Below are positions 37,591-45,492 of a stretch of 64,000 nt of DNA, one piece after another. Where the stretch lies: assembly GCA_002842215.1 (NCBI GenBank), contig PHCC01000022.1, positions 1-64,000 on the forward strand, written 5' to 3'. The notes beneath the pieces are model-generated. The model made no database searches. It was not told where the DNA came from and saw only the letters and a program-made list of their open reading frames with translations. The position numbers and the translations under genes were made by a program. This stretch comes from Betaproteobacteria bacterium HGW-Betaproteobacteria-9 (GTDB lineage Bacteria; Pseudomonadota; Gammaproteobacteria; Burkholderiales; Burkholderiaceae_C). Each line of letters begins with the position of its first letter. Position 1 is the first letter of the stretch.

Positions 37591-37989
37591 TCAGGATGCG
37601 ATCCCGGTCGCCAGCGCGGGCTTGTCGGCGAACCAGGCCTGCAACAGGCGGCCCAACTGCTCGGGCACATCGTTGTCAAAACTCATCAACACATCGGGCG
37701 CCAGCTTCTCGGCGGCTGAGGACAGAACCGCCGCGACGCAGTCCCGGTGCTCGCCCGTGGCCGACCGCTGGAGCCTGGCCTCCAGCACCGCCACGGTGGC
37801 GTCGCGCATCCGGTCCGAGCCCAGGACATGCCAGGCGTAGTCGATCTCATAGCGGTCGAGTGCGTCTTTCAGGCTTTCCCCATCCTCGCGGGATTCTTCG
37901 GCAAAGCGGTTCAGGGTGCGGGTGCTGAGCTGGCTCACGAACTGGTCGACCAGTTCGGTGTGCGCACGCACAAATGTTTCAATGGCCAC
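37591..37989 (-). CDS. hypothetical protein
   Basis: A 132-aa mostly helical, acidic protein with no signal peptide and no family I recognise. The start is taken as the GTG at 37989, which has an AAGGAC ribosome-binding site; a longer frame upstream crosses a strong hairpin and is unlikely to be translated. Codon use is like the core genes. It lies behind a shared terminator with the peroxidase gene. Confidence 0.7.
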   Translation of the reverse strand: MAIETFVRAHTELVDQFVSQLSTRTLNRFAEESREDGESLKDALDRYEIDYAWHVLGSDRMRDATVAVLEARLQRSATGEHRDCVAAVLSSAAEKLAPDVLMSFDNDVPEQLGRLLQAWFADKPALATGIAS

Positions 37990-38056
37990 AGGGAGTCCTT
38001 GAATGATGGAGAGCCGGAGCCCGGCGGGTCGGTCGTGCCGAACGTGAACCTGGGAG

Positions 38057-38092
38057 GCCGCGGACCGGTTCAAAGCCGAACCGGTCCGCGGC
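38057..38092. repeat. perfect 15-bp stem hairpin
   Basis: GCCGCGGACCGGTTC (38057-38071), a 6-nt loop, and GAACCGGTCCGCGGC (38078-38092) form a perfect hairpin. There is no T run, so it is not a classical terminator. It lies 68 bp upstream of the hypothetical gene at 37989 on the minus strand, in its likely leader. Confidence 0.75.
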
Positions 38093-38123
38093 ACACCGTC
38101 CGAAAAGGACGACCCAGAAAGTC

Positions 38124-38151
38124 AAAAGCCCATCTCGAAGGATGGGCTTTT
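38124..38151 (-). terminator. rho-independent terminator behind the gene at 38203
   Basis: AAAAGCCCATC, loop of six, GATGGGCTTTT. On the minus strand the hairpin with a T run follows the stop at 38203 by about 50 bp. Confidence 0.8.
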
Positions 38152-38202
38152 GCGAGGTGTTGGGTGGCCTGCGGCGAAAACGATGGAAAAGCGGAAGGCT
38201 TT

Positions 38203-39165
38203 TCAAGCCGCAAAGTCATGAGCCTGCATTTTAGCAGTTTCCGCATGCGTGCTGCCATGTGTGAACCAAGGGAGGTGGGGGCGGGGATTGCCGTGGTCAA
38301 AGCCGATTTGGTGCAGGGCTCCGTACAGCAACCAACCGTGGTTGGCATGCCGGCAGGCACGATCAAAATAGGCTTGGGCGGCTGGCTCGTAGTGCGCCGC
38401 GGCGTCCCAAGCATCCACCTGATCGCCGAAAAGAGTGATCAGGTCCCGTTCAAACGGGTAGAGACAACAATCGAGTACCTGCTGGCGTGTTCTTGGGTAA
38501 AACGCCGATGACTGCGAAAACGCGCTGGTGATGTAAAGGCTGGTGGCCCGTTCCAGCAAGAAGGGCAGTGCGCCCGGCCTGTGCCTGGCGTCGCCGTAGT
38601 ACTGCATCGGGCGATACAGGAAATCGTGAAGCTCACTGCCCAGTTCATTTCGACTCAGGTGAATGACCGGCTCGACCACCTCGGTGACAAAGCGCTCCCA
38701 GAACAGGGGTGTGCCGAACCAGTAGCTGCAAAGTCCGTAGTTGCCGTTGTGCTGTCGCGTCGAGGTCAGAAAGTCCAGTAAAACGCCTGCCTTGTCCAGA
38801 ACCGCCTGGAACCGGTGCAGCACCTCAGGATCCCCATGAATGATCGGTGAACGGTCATTGCTGCTGAAATTGCAGTAACTCATCTGGGGCAACGGATTGG
38901 TGACATACACCTCATTCCCTGGATTTGCCTCGATCCACTGGCGCACATCGTTGCCGTCGAGCAGGCCTTTGGCGTGAAAGCGGCTGGAAACAGCACCCAA
39001 CACATCGGCGGTGCGATGCTCACCGCTCGCAACGATGTGCTCAAAAATCTGGAACTCACGCCATTCGGGATGGGGGTTGTGGCTGAAATCGAAGGCATCG
39101 AAGCCCGCGATCAGCGGATTCTCATTGTCGGGATCGATACGGTTCTGAAGCAGGCGAATTTTCAT
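38203..39165 (-). CDS. hypothetical protein next to the island boundary
   Basis: About 320 aa; I do not recognise it. Visible segments are DAFDFSHNPHPEWREFQ, NPLPQMSYCNFSSNDR and a Trp/Tyr-rich C-terminal half (SYWFGTPLFWERF, HDFLYRPMQYYGDAR). There is no signal peptide or membrane helix, so it is probably a soluble enzyme or polysaccharide-related protein. Base composition is lower in GC than the genes to its left. The start is uncertain: ATG at 39165 (MKIRLLQ) or 39198 (MGVPED); the frame stays open to 39333 next to the tRNA fragment. It lies outside the tRNA-bounded island but may be an older acquisition. Confidence 0.6.
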   Translation of the reverse strand: MKIRLLQNRIDPDNENPLIAGFDAFDFSHNPHPEWREFQIFEHIVASGEHRTADVLGAVSSRFHAKGLLDGNDVRQWIEANPGNEVYVTNPLPQMSYCNFSSNDRSPIIHGDPEVLHRFQAVLDKAGVLLDFLTSTRQHNGNYGLCSYWFGTPLFWERFVTEVVEPVIHLSRNELGSELHDFLYRPMQYYGDARHRPGALPFLLERATSLYITSAFSQSSAFYPRTRQQVLDCCLYPFERDLITLFGDQVDAWDAAAHYEPAAQAYFDRACRHANHGWLLYGALHQIGFDHGNPRPHLPWFTHGSTHAETAKMQAHDFAA

Positions 39166-39338
39166 GATCTGCCGGTACGCATCCTCGGGCACGCCCATGT
39201 GGCGATGGCTGGGCACTGTGTCCGAATATCGCCGGACCAGCTGCAAGAGGCCAGGCGCCCGAATCCATTGGCACGGTTGACCACACAAAGAAAAACGGGC
39301 TACGCCGTTGAGCGTAACCCGTTGATTTTCCAAAATTT

Positions 39339-39384
39339 TGGTGGCCTGGGACGGAATCGAACCATCGACACGCGGATTTTCAAT
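39339..39384 (-). other. tRNA-Phe 3' fragment (attachment-site remnant)
   Basis: Read on the minus strand from 39384 to 39339 the sequence is the 3' 46 nt of a tRNA-Phe. It starts ATTGAAAATCCGC (the anticodon loop with GAA and its 3' stem), then the variable loop, T arm GATGG-TTCGATT-CCGTC, acceptor strand CCAGGCC, discriminator A and encoded CCA. The bases before 39384 no longer match a tRNA, so the 5' half is missing. A palindrome CCAAAATTTTGG follows the 3' end. Such remnants form when a tyrosine-recombinase element integrates at a tRNA 3' end. Because the truncation faces right, the island lies to the right. Confidence 0.85.
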
Positions 39385-39627
39385 GCCATCCAGCGCCGTC
39401 GGTCCATACAGAACAGAACACCAATACTAACAAAATCAAGCACTTGTCGCGCACTCACTTGCTGTCACGCGCATCGACTGGCACTTGCCCTTCCCGATTA
39501 TCGCCACGTTTTGCGCCATTCCTGCGCGGTCTCCACCGGTATAGCAACACCGCTCCAAAAGCACACACCACTGCATCCGCGTCGGGTACAGGCGAGGTGG
39601 TTGAGCCGCGCCAGCGTCTCTCTGGAG
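39385..39627. other. island-proximal intergenic region
   Basis: 243 bp between the tRNA fragment and the last gene of the minus-strand unit. It is AT-richer than the core. No integrase, excisionase or terminator is recognisable. Confidence 0.5.
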
Positions 39628-40884
39628 CTACGCCAGTCTCACCTGGCCGACCTCCCCGTCCACCACCTCCACCAGCAACCGGGTGGGGTGATTGCCCTGA
39701 AGAGCTTTCTTTTGAAGTGAACTGCCCCAGAGTACTGTCTTTGCAACGCTCGCCTCAATGGAATGCTCCAGCGCGATGGCCGTCTGCTCAACCATCTTGC
39801 GCCTGTCCAAGAGCGTGCTCGCCGAATTCCATTTCGAGACGATGCGTTTCACTTCAACGCTCCAATCTCTCGACACATCCGACTTGAGGCTCTGCAGCTG
39901 CTGCACTTCGTCCAGCAGATTGCCCAGTCGGGAACGCGTCAGCCCTTGCTCCCTTGGATAGAGAGAACGAACAAAACACGCAAGAAGCCTTGTCTCGAGG
40001 CACAACTCCATGGCCACAACCAGATGCTGCAGCTGTTCGTACTTCTTCTGGATGTTCTTCGAAAGCCCCTCGGTTCCAAAGGTGTCGGGGTCTGTCGCCT
40101 CACGGAGACTGGATGCGAACTCAAGTCGCAAGTGTTCCTGAACCTCACTGAGGGCCTTCTCGCTGGGCTCCAAAACATCCCAAACTGACTCGGGCAAGTC
40201 GCCGCCCGGAATCGACAGAGCAACTTTCCTGAGGTAGTCGTAGGTCCCCTTAATCTTTGCCAGGCGCTCGCTGTCCAGAAAGCGATTGGTCCGCTCAATG
40301 CCTTCCGAAATTTCCTGCAGCTTTTCCGCGATGTCGGCCATGTGCTTCTGCGCCACAACGATGGAGGCAACCTGCCACACGGCAGCGGCGGAGACGGCCT
40401 TCTTCAGCCCCTCAGTGCCGTACAACCGTCCGTGTTCCACAAACTTTCCATCCGTGCCTCGCGCCATCGCCCGCCAACCGTTGCCGTCGGCAGCCTTCAT
40501 CATCTCCCCGGCAATGGAGACCTCCATGAGTTTCCTGCCGTGATGAGCACCGGCGACAGCGATGGGAGGAGCCGCCTGCAGCAATGAGTCGACCATCGCC
40601 ACCACACCAGACGTCCCTGAAACAGGCGCTGCATGAGCGAATCGCCCGTCATCGCTCAATGCACGGATGGTCACAGCTGGCTTGTGAGGGTCTTCACCGA
40701 AACGGACTTCAAGTACGGGCTCAGGCTCAGTTATTTCTACCGCCTTCGAGACCTCGCGCGCCGCAGGTAAAACGGCCATTTCAGACTTCGCCTGCGGACC
40801 GCCCCTCCTCGCATGCAAAAACCAGCCCGCGGCAACCGCGAGCAACAAAAGAACCACAAGACCAACAATCATCAAGACAGACAT
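39628..40884 (-). CDS. membrane-anchored coiled-coil protein of unknown function
   Basis: A 418-aa protein. One N-terminal transmembrane helix (about residues 4-23, ending in basic HARRGG) anchors a large helical domain. A middle segment with AGEMMKAADGNGWRAMARG is followed by ~200 residues of predicted helix/coiled coil (for example AEKLQEISEGIERTNRFL). No family recognised. It is the last gene of the unit XRE regulator, YaaW-like, small membrane protein, this gene; the gap before it is 134 bp. The anchored coiled coil could form a membrane-bound assembly with the two neighbours. Confidence 0.7.
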   Translation of the reverse strand: MSVLMIVGLVVLLLLAVAAGWFLHARRGGPQAKSEMAVLPAAREVSKAVEITEPEPVLEVRFGEDPHKPAVTIRALSDDGRFAHAAPVSGTSGVVAMVDSLLQAAPPIAVAGAHHGRKLMEVSIAGEMMKAADGNGWRAMARGTDGKFVEHGRLYGTEGLKKAVSAAAVWQVASIVVAQKHMADIAEKLQEISEGIERTNRFLDSERLAKIKGTYDYLRKVALSIPGGDLPESVWDVLEPSEKALSEVQEHLRLEFASSLREATDPDTFGTEGLSKNIQKKYEQLQHLVVAMELCLETRLLACFVRSLYPREQGLTRSRLGNLLDEVQQLQSLKSDVSRDWSVEVKRIVSKWNSASTLLDRRKMVEQTAIALEHSIEASVAKTVLWGSSLQKKALQGNHPTRLLVEVVDGEVGQVRLA

Positions 40885-41018
40885 CTGGAAACTCTCCCTT
40901 CAAAGCAGGAACTCACAGGCAGACAACTGAACTCTCTCAAGGTATCGGCCTGCCGCGGCGACGCGATGAGACTTTGGACATCCACTCCAGAGACGACCTT
41001 GGTGACAGAACTGGATGA

Positions 41019-41168
41019 CTATCCGGGCGGCGATACAGCGGACTTGGACCGGCGTATCGCCTCTTCGCTTGCGTGCTGCATCAGGAACCTGACGACAACA
41101 ACACTCAGGGCGCCTGCAGCAAATGCCAGCACATGCGCCTGGAGGTGTTCGAGCGGTGAATCCAGCAT
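41019..41168 (-). CDS. 49-aa single-pass membrane protein
   Basis: ATG at 41168, one base after the TGA of the upstream YaaW-like gene, so it is translationally coupled. The peptide MLDSPLEHLQAHVLAF leads into one hydrophobic helix (about residues 13-29) and a basic tail (RRSKS). The tight coupling and clear membrane helix make it a credible small gene rather than chance. A longer version from 41249 would overlap the upstream gene and is less likely. Function unknown. Confidence 0.6.
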   Translation of the reverse strand: MLDSPLEHLQAHVLAFAAGALSVVVVRFLMQHASEEAIRRSKSAVSPPG

Positions 41169-41169
41169 G

Positions 41170-42057
41170 TCACGCTCCTGCAGCAACGGCTGTGCCGCAA
41201 TGGGGGCAGAACTTCGCTTCACGCGGAATGCTCTCCTGGCACGCTTCACACGGCTTCATGAGGAGGGCATTGAGCGCCTTCTGACGCATGTACGCGATTT
41301 GAACCACACAGGGCACGGTCACCCGGTACGCCGGACTCGAAAAATCGGCCAGCGTCCAGAGCCCCGTCACGACCCACCCGACAGGACCCAGTGCAATGCC
41401 CAGAATTCGGGTCAGTGCAGCATTGGCGGCCAGTGGAAGCCCCCGGTTGAGCAGGAGTTTGGCCATGGAATTGGCCACCATCAGAGCAATCTTGTAGGTG
41501 CTGAATCCACCTGCACGCGCAGCGAACAACACCGCGGCAGACGCCACGCTGCCCTTGAGCGCATCGCCAAAACCGGCCTCCTTGAGCAACCTCGCCCGCT
41601 CGTCTAAGGACATGTGCTCAAAGGCATCACGGGCAATCTTTCGAAGGATGTCCTCCTCCAGCGACACGACGTCGGCGGTCTTGTCAGTTGATAGCTTCAG
41701 ATGCTTGGCGACATCACGCACCACTACTCCATAGTCGACAGAAGGGTCTGCAGACGGCAGGACCGCATCGAGCGAAGACCCCGTCGCGACACCAGTCCTC
41801 ACCGAGCGATAGAAGTTGACAAGACTGTTGCCACCAAAGTGACGGATTTCGTCTGTGACGAGCATCAGCGATGCTGCGTTGTAAGTGCCAGCACTCCTGG
41901 CTGCAGACAGGGCCGCACAGTTCTCCTTGCTCAGTGAGATGCGCCCTTTTCCACTGTCGGTGATGTAGTCGACCAGAACGTCGATGTCTTCCTTGTCCGC
42001 CTGTGCGAGCAGAGCCAGGAGGTTGGTGGGTTCGTTGAGAAATTTCTCGTCGCTCAT
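41170..42057 (-). CDS. YaaW/UPF0174 (DUF3944-like) protein with C-terminal zinc ribbon
   Basis: A 295-aa protein. The segments HFGGNSLVNFYR (about 72-83), the helical core and SSPAYRVTVPCVVQIAYMR (about 240-258) match the YaaW/UPF0174 family (E. coli YaaW, Haemophilus HI_1355). The last 25 residues add a zinc ribbon, CEACQ...CPHCG, not found in E. coli YaaW. A Gly/Ala-rich central stretch (about 165-235) has membrane-associating potential. It starts 6 bp after the XRE regulator stop, with an AAAGG site, and is followed one base later by a 49-aa membrane protein. The family's function is unknown; the zinc ribbon suggests nucleic-acid or protein binding. Confidence 0.75.
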   Translation of the reverse strand: MSDEKFLNEPTNLLALLAQADKEDIDVLVDYITDSGKGRISLSKENCAALSAARSAGTYNAASLMLVTDEIRHFGGNSLVNFYRSVRTGVATGSSLDAVLPSADPSVDYGVVVRDVAKHLKLSTDKTADVVSLEEDILRKIARDAFEHMSLDERARLLKEAGFGDALKGSVASAAVLFAARAGGFSTYKIALMVANSMAKLLLNRGLPLAANAALTRILGIALGPVGWVVTGLWTLADFSSPAYRVTVPCVVQIAYMRQKALNALLMKPCEACQESIPREAKFCPHCGTAVAAGA

Positions 42058-42063
42058 TGCCGG

Positions 42064-42663
42064 TTACCTTTCTTGAATGGAAGAGCCTATGACGGTGCAG
42101 ATGGCCTGGATGACCGGATGCCAGGTTTCATCTATCTCGGAATACGGTGGTGCGACGCTGACTGTGGGCAATCCACTGGGATGTTTGCCATCAGGGTTGC
42201 TGGCGCCCCGAGGCAGCCCACGTGGGACACTCAGCCCCATCAGCCTCGCCAGTTGCTGAGCATCTCTGGCACAGGAAGCAGGCGAGCCATCTGACCGCCT
42301 CCGCATACCTTCCGCCAGTTCGCAATAGCTCTCGTCCGTGGCCAGTCGCGGCCACCACTCGGCAGCGCTTGCCAGGCGGGTCCAGTCCTCCGGTCTCATG
42401 AGGAGAAAAGCGGGTGGCACCTTGAGGATGTCTGCGATGCGGCACAGGTTTTCCAGGGACGGGTTCACCTGTACGCCCGCGCCGCGTCGCAGGTACTTGC
42501 GCACCGACGAAATTCCAATTCCTGTCTCGTCGCTGAGAGTGGTCTGCTTCATGGGATGGAGCTCCCCCATTTCATTGACCTCTGCAACCCGCATCGTCCG
42601 ACGAAGCGTTTCCACGAGTGCGTCGACCACTTCCACGTGCGTTCCCTGATTGTCTGGTTTCAT
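42064..42663 (-). CDS. XRE-family transcription regulator
   Basis: A 199-aa protein with a helix-turn-helix near residues 38-90 (TTLSDETGIGISSVRKYL, then NLCRIADILKVPPAFLLM). The C-terminal half is a variable sensor/oligomerisation region. The ATG at 42663 is the first codon of a sensible N-terminus; a frame to 42738 exists but has a Cys/Arg-rich start that overlaps operator-like palindromes. It heads the unit with the YaaW-like gene and is probably autoregulated through GAACAG repeats in its leader. Confidence 0.82.
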   Translation of the reverse strand: MKPDNQGTHVEVVDALVETLRRTMRVAEVNEMGELHPMKQTTLSDETGIGISSVRKYLRRGAGVQVNPSLENLCRIADILKVPPAFLLMRPEDWTRLASAAEWWPRLATDESYCELAEGMRRRSDGSPASCARDAQQLARLMGLSVPRGLPRGASNPDGKHPSGLPTVSVAPPYSEIDETWHPVIQAICTVIGSSIQER

Positions 42664-42689
42664 GTTCTGTCTGCGCAGTTCATTCGATA

Positions 42690-42749
42690 GAACAGATTCT
42701 GTTCGGAAACGCCCAGGGCACACAGAACAGTGCATCACTTAAGTGATGC
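42690..42749. promoter_or_regulatory. operator-like palindromes upstream of the XRE regulator
   Basis: GAACAGATTCTGTTC (42690-42704) is a perfect 6-3-6 palindrome, and the GAACAG/CTGTTC half-site recurs at 42664-42669 (GTTCTG) and 42725-42730. GCATCACTTAAGTGATGC (42732-42749) is a perfect 18-bp palindrome. They lie 27-86 bp before the XRE start, where repressor operators are expected. The rest of 42750-42910 shows nothing recognisable. Confidence 0.6.
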
Positions 42750-42910
42750 TCAGGCACTTGCAAATCGGTGAAAGCTGCCCAGCGACGACCAAGCATGCAA
42801 TCGTCCACTCTGGACCAGACTGGTGGGCGAATACTTAGTTGCGGCACCATGCGCCAACGCAACGAATTCCGCGCGGGAATCGAACAAGTTAGCGTTGCGC
42901 TTCTAGAAAA

Positions 42911-42941
42911 AAGAAGGACGGGCGCGAGGCCCGTCCTTCTT
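42911..42941 (-). terminator. terminator overlapping the stop of the HTH gene at 42940
   Basis: AAGAAGGACGGGC, loop GCGAG, GCCCGTCCTTCTT: a perfect 13-bp stem. It begins at the TAA stop of the minus-strand gene and is followed by TTTTTTCT on that strand. Confidence 0.85.
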
Positions 42942-43545
42942 AAATCAACTCGCCTGGAACTTCCTCTTGAAGGAGAGCCAACTCCCGCTCGCTGTGTATC
43001 ACCGCCGCACGCTGCAGAAAGCCGACCACCTTGGGAAGCAGCGGCCCGCCGAGGTAGTCGTGGCCCAAGAACTCGCCATACAAGGTGACTAGCATGCGCT
43101 TGGAATCGAGCGTCAGCGATAGAGAGTCCACTGCGCCAAAGATAATCAGCAACTGCGGGTCCTGCATCATCTTGCGAAGCGCACGGTTCAGTTGCGCCTC
43201 TTCGTCCATTTCGTAAGAGGCGAAGTCCCGCAGAGTGAGAAACCCGCTCAGCAAAAGAATCACAACTGTGGGAACGCCGAGATATCGAGCGCAGGACGTG
43301 GCGAACACTTTGCTGATGGACTTCTGTGACCTCAGGCCGCTGCGCAACTGAGCGATGTAGCCGTAGGTGACGCCGAGCTCCTTGGACATCTGCTGCAGTG
43401 TCTGTCCGCGGTTGTGTGCTTCATCCTCAAGCCAGCCCAGAAGCGGACCTCCTTCGCTTTTGTAGAGTCGTTGAACCCGCTCTTCGTTCGACTCTGAAGA
43501 CGGTGCCCTGGTCTGTTGCGGGCGTACTTTCTTGGCATTGCTCAT
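42940..43545 (-). CDS. HTH (XRE-like) regulator-type protein
   Basis: A 201-aa protein. A helix-turn-helix lies at about 45-85 (TLQQMSKELGVTYGYIAQLR), followed by a hydrophobic segment VPTVVILLLSGFLTL (about 95-110) and a helical C-terminal domain. The ATG at 43545 has an AGGAAA site. It has its own terminator and is divergent from the unknown gene at 43785, so it may control both through the palindromes at 43562-43581 and 43697-43714. Confidence 0.75.
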   Translation of the reverse strand: MSNAKKVRPQQTRAPSSESNEERVQRLYKSEGGPLLGWLEDEAHNRGQTLQQMSKELGVTYGYIAQLRSGLRSQKSISKVFATSCARYLGVPTVVILLLSGFLTLRDFASYEMDEEAQLNRALRKMMQDPQLLIIFGAVDSLSLTLDSKRMLVTLYGEFLGHDYLGGPLLPKVVGFLQRAAVIHSERELALLQEEVPGELI

Positions 43546-43784
43546 GGTGGAAATTTCCTGTGTGCACGAACATCCGTGCACAACGTATAGCAACCGGATG
43601 TGAATCTGAAGCGCCCAGGTGCTTTCGAGTAGCGTGCGCTGGTCATGAGTCCTCCAAGCTTGGTCGTTGGAAGCAACGTCCTGACTGAAAGACGTACCTG
43701 TCAATGTTGACAGGGCGAACTTTAAAGAGCGCGGACGGAACGCCGAAGGGGGATTTGGCATGTGCCAGATATCAGGGAGTTTCT
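43546..43784. promoter_or_regulatory. divergent spacer with two palindromes
   Basis: GTGCACG-6-CGTGCAC (43562-43581) is a 7-bp inverted repeat 17 bp from the HTH gene start. CCTGTCAATGTTGACAGG (43697-43714) is a perfect 8-2-8 palindrome facing the gene at 43785 and contains TTGACA, a possible -35 box. Both are candidate operators of the HTH protein. Confidence 0.55.
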
Positions 43785-44429
43785 ATGCGTCGACCGGCTT
43801 CGAGCAAATCCATCTCAGCAACGGCTGTCCCCCAGACAGAGGAAGCAATGCGAGCTGAAGAGCTTGCATTCCTAGAGGAGCTGAAGGCCGCCGCTCTTGT
43901 TTGGTACAGAGTCACGTGTCCCGGCATCGACGGGGTCGCCCTCGGTTTCGAGCAAGTCGCGCATGCCGCTGACAAAGCTGCTGCCCCTTACGGTGACGCC
44001 TCCGAAACATTTATTCCAGCGCGATGGGATGCTGTCATTGCAATGCGCGGCGCGTTGCGACTTGAACAGACTTTGCGAATGCGAAAGATTCAAGCGTCGC
44101 GAAGAAAGGTGCTCGGGCCAAAACACGATGACTTTGACTACGAATTGCACACGGTGGAGCTGATATCTGAACTGCTTGATGAGCGGTTCACTGAAGGCGG
44201 CCTTTGGAACTTCGTTCGACAGCTCATAGAAGCAGCTGAAACGATGCATCAGACGACGCAGCGGCATCTGAAGGATGAGACTGTTGAGCGCGAGAAGCGA
44301 CTGTTCTTCAGTGCATTTGAAACAAGACAGCGCCTCGGGCTCGTCCCCCCGGAGCTAATCGAGGCACTCGAATTTCTTGGGAGCGAAGTTTTCGCGAAAG
44401 AAGGTGCATCGGCGCTTCTTTCGCCCTGA
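43785..44429 (+). CDS. hypothetical protein
   Basis: A 214-aa, mostly helical, charged protein without signal peptide or membrane helix. Recognisable pieces: AEELAFLEELKAAALVWYR, a central RLEQTLRMRKIQASRRK, and a C-terminal RLGLVPPELIEALEFLGSE. No family recognised. The ATG at 43785 follows an AGGGAG site; an in-frame ATG at 43704 would overlap the palindrome and lacks such a site. It is one of only two plus-strand genes in the island part. Confidence 0.65.
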   Translation: MRRPASSKSISATAVPQTEEAMRAEELAFLEELKAAALVWYRVTCPGIDGVALGFEQVAHAADKAAAPYGDASETFIPARWDAVIAMRGALRLEQTLRMRKIQASRRKVLGPKHDDFDYELHTVELISELLDERFTEGGLWNFVRQLIEAAETMHQTTQRHLKDETVEREKRLFFSAFETRQRLGLVPPELIEALEFLGSEVFAKEGASALLSP

Positions 44430-44949
44430 AAGCGTGCCTACAAGATGTGATTCGGCGCGAGGGCAGGTGGCAGGGCTGTTCCAAGAGCGCCCCAAATGAC
44501 CTCGCGTCCAAAGGCTGTGTCTTGAGGTGTATGTGGGTGTTTGACTTATTGCTAGGGCAAAGCCAGACACGCTGGATGCGCTCCGACACACTCGGCTCAT
44601 GAACCCCGCACCGGCGAATACAGCTTCTGCGAACAGCCCCCGCCCAGGCACTGACAACCTTTTAGACGGATTAGGCCCAAAAAACCCGTACAAGCCGGGC
44701 TTCTTGAACCCGTCTGCTTTCACACATCCGGGTCAGGGAGGAATTTAAACGGTAACAGAACGGCACCGGCGTATCGAGCCTGGACCATCCTTCAATGAGG
44801 TGATGTTGACAGCCAACTACATCCACTCGCGTCAGCTACGAATGTCTTGAGGCTCGAAAAACGCAGCCCAGCAGAGCAAGTGGATAAAACCCTTGCCTAT
44901 ATCTCTTACCAAGTCGGCAACTACTTTTCATCAACACTTTCTCTTCAAC
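44430..44949. other. 520-bp intergenic region
   Basis: No credible gene on either strand. On the minus strand a weak terminator-like hairpin (about 44670-44697, AAGCCCG/CGGGTTT then six T) is visible. ATGTTGACAG at 44803-44812 repeats half of the palindrome at 43697-43714. Confidence 0.4.
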
Positions 44950-45456
44950 ATGTCCAACAAGTACAACCTCATCCCAGGCTCGTGTCACTTCCTTCCTTTC
45001 TTTTCCGGAGAAGACTGCAATCTTCACTACAGCCACACCGACGACCACATGTACTGCTTGACGTGCCTTGATGTCGCAGGTGCCCGGTTCGAATTCGTGG
45101 AGGCGCGGCCACTCGATGAAGAGTCAAAGAGCCAGCTGAACGCCATGGCCGCTAACGACTACATAAGCGCGATGGGACTCTTTGGAAGCCTCCCAATGAG
45201 TCACGCTGCCCATGAAAAGCTGGATGAACTACTGTACGGATACCGCCTATCCGCAAAAAACGCGTCGGACCTGCGAGACAGTCTGAGGACTATGGAACCA
45301 GGGTCCGAGGAGCATCTCGACATTGAGGCACAACTCGACCTCAACAGCGAAACAAGGATGGAAGAGCTGCGCGCAATCGAGGAACTTCTTGCTGGATTCA
45401 ACCGCGAGAGCGGATATGACCCCAAGACTGGAGCAGTTGAGCCCTCCCCGACCTGA
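44950..45456 (+). CDS. hypothetical protein
   Basis: A 168-aa acidic protein. The N-terminal part has CNLHYSHTDDHMYCLTCLD, a Cys/His-rich stretch (residues ~20-40) that could bind metal; the rest is helical and Glu-rich (LRTMEPGSEEHLDIEAQL). The start at 44950 has no good ribosome-binding site; an ATG at 44893 would add 19 residues. It ends 36 bp from the BrxL stop, tail-to-tail. Function unknown; it may be an accessory gene of the defence island. Confidence 0.55.
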   Translation: MSNKYNLIPGSCHFLPFFSGEDCNLHYSHTDDHMYCLTCLDVAGARFEFVEARPLDEESKSQLNAMAANDYISAMGLFGSLPMSHAAHEKLDELLYGYRLSAKNASDLRDSLRTMEPGSEEHLDIEAQLDLNSETRMEELRAIEELLAGFNRESGYDPKTGAVEPSPT

Positions 45457-45492
45457 CCAATATGGGGTGCTGCCTACTGCGCCCCGATGTAC

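Noticed and set aside
39339..39420. A complete tRNA gene
   Set aside because: Only the 3' half from the anticodon loop matches tRNA-Phe; no D arm or 5' acceptor strand is present.
44355..44723. Minus-strand frame of about 122 codons in the 520-bp gap
   Set aside because: No ribosome-binding site, Cys/Arg/Ser-rich translation, and it runs antisense into the gene ending at 44429.
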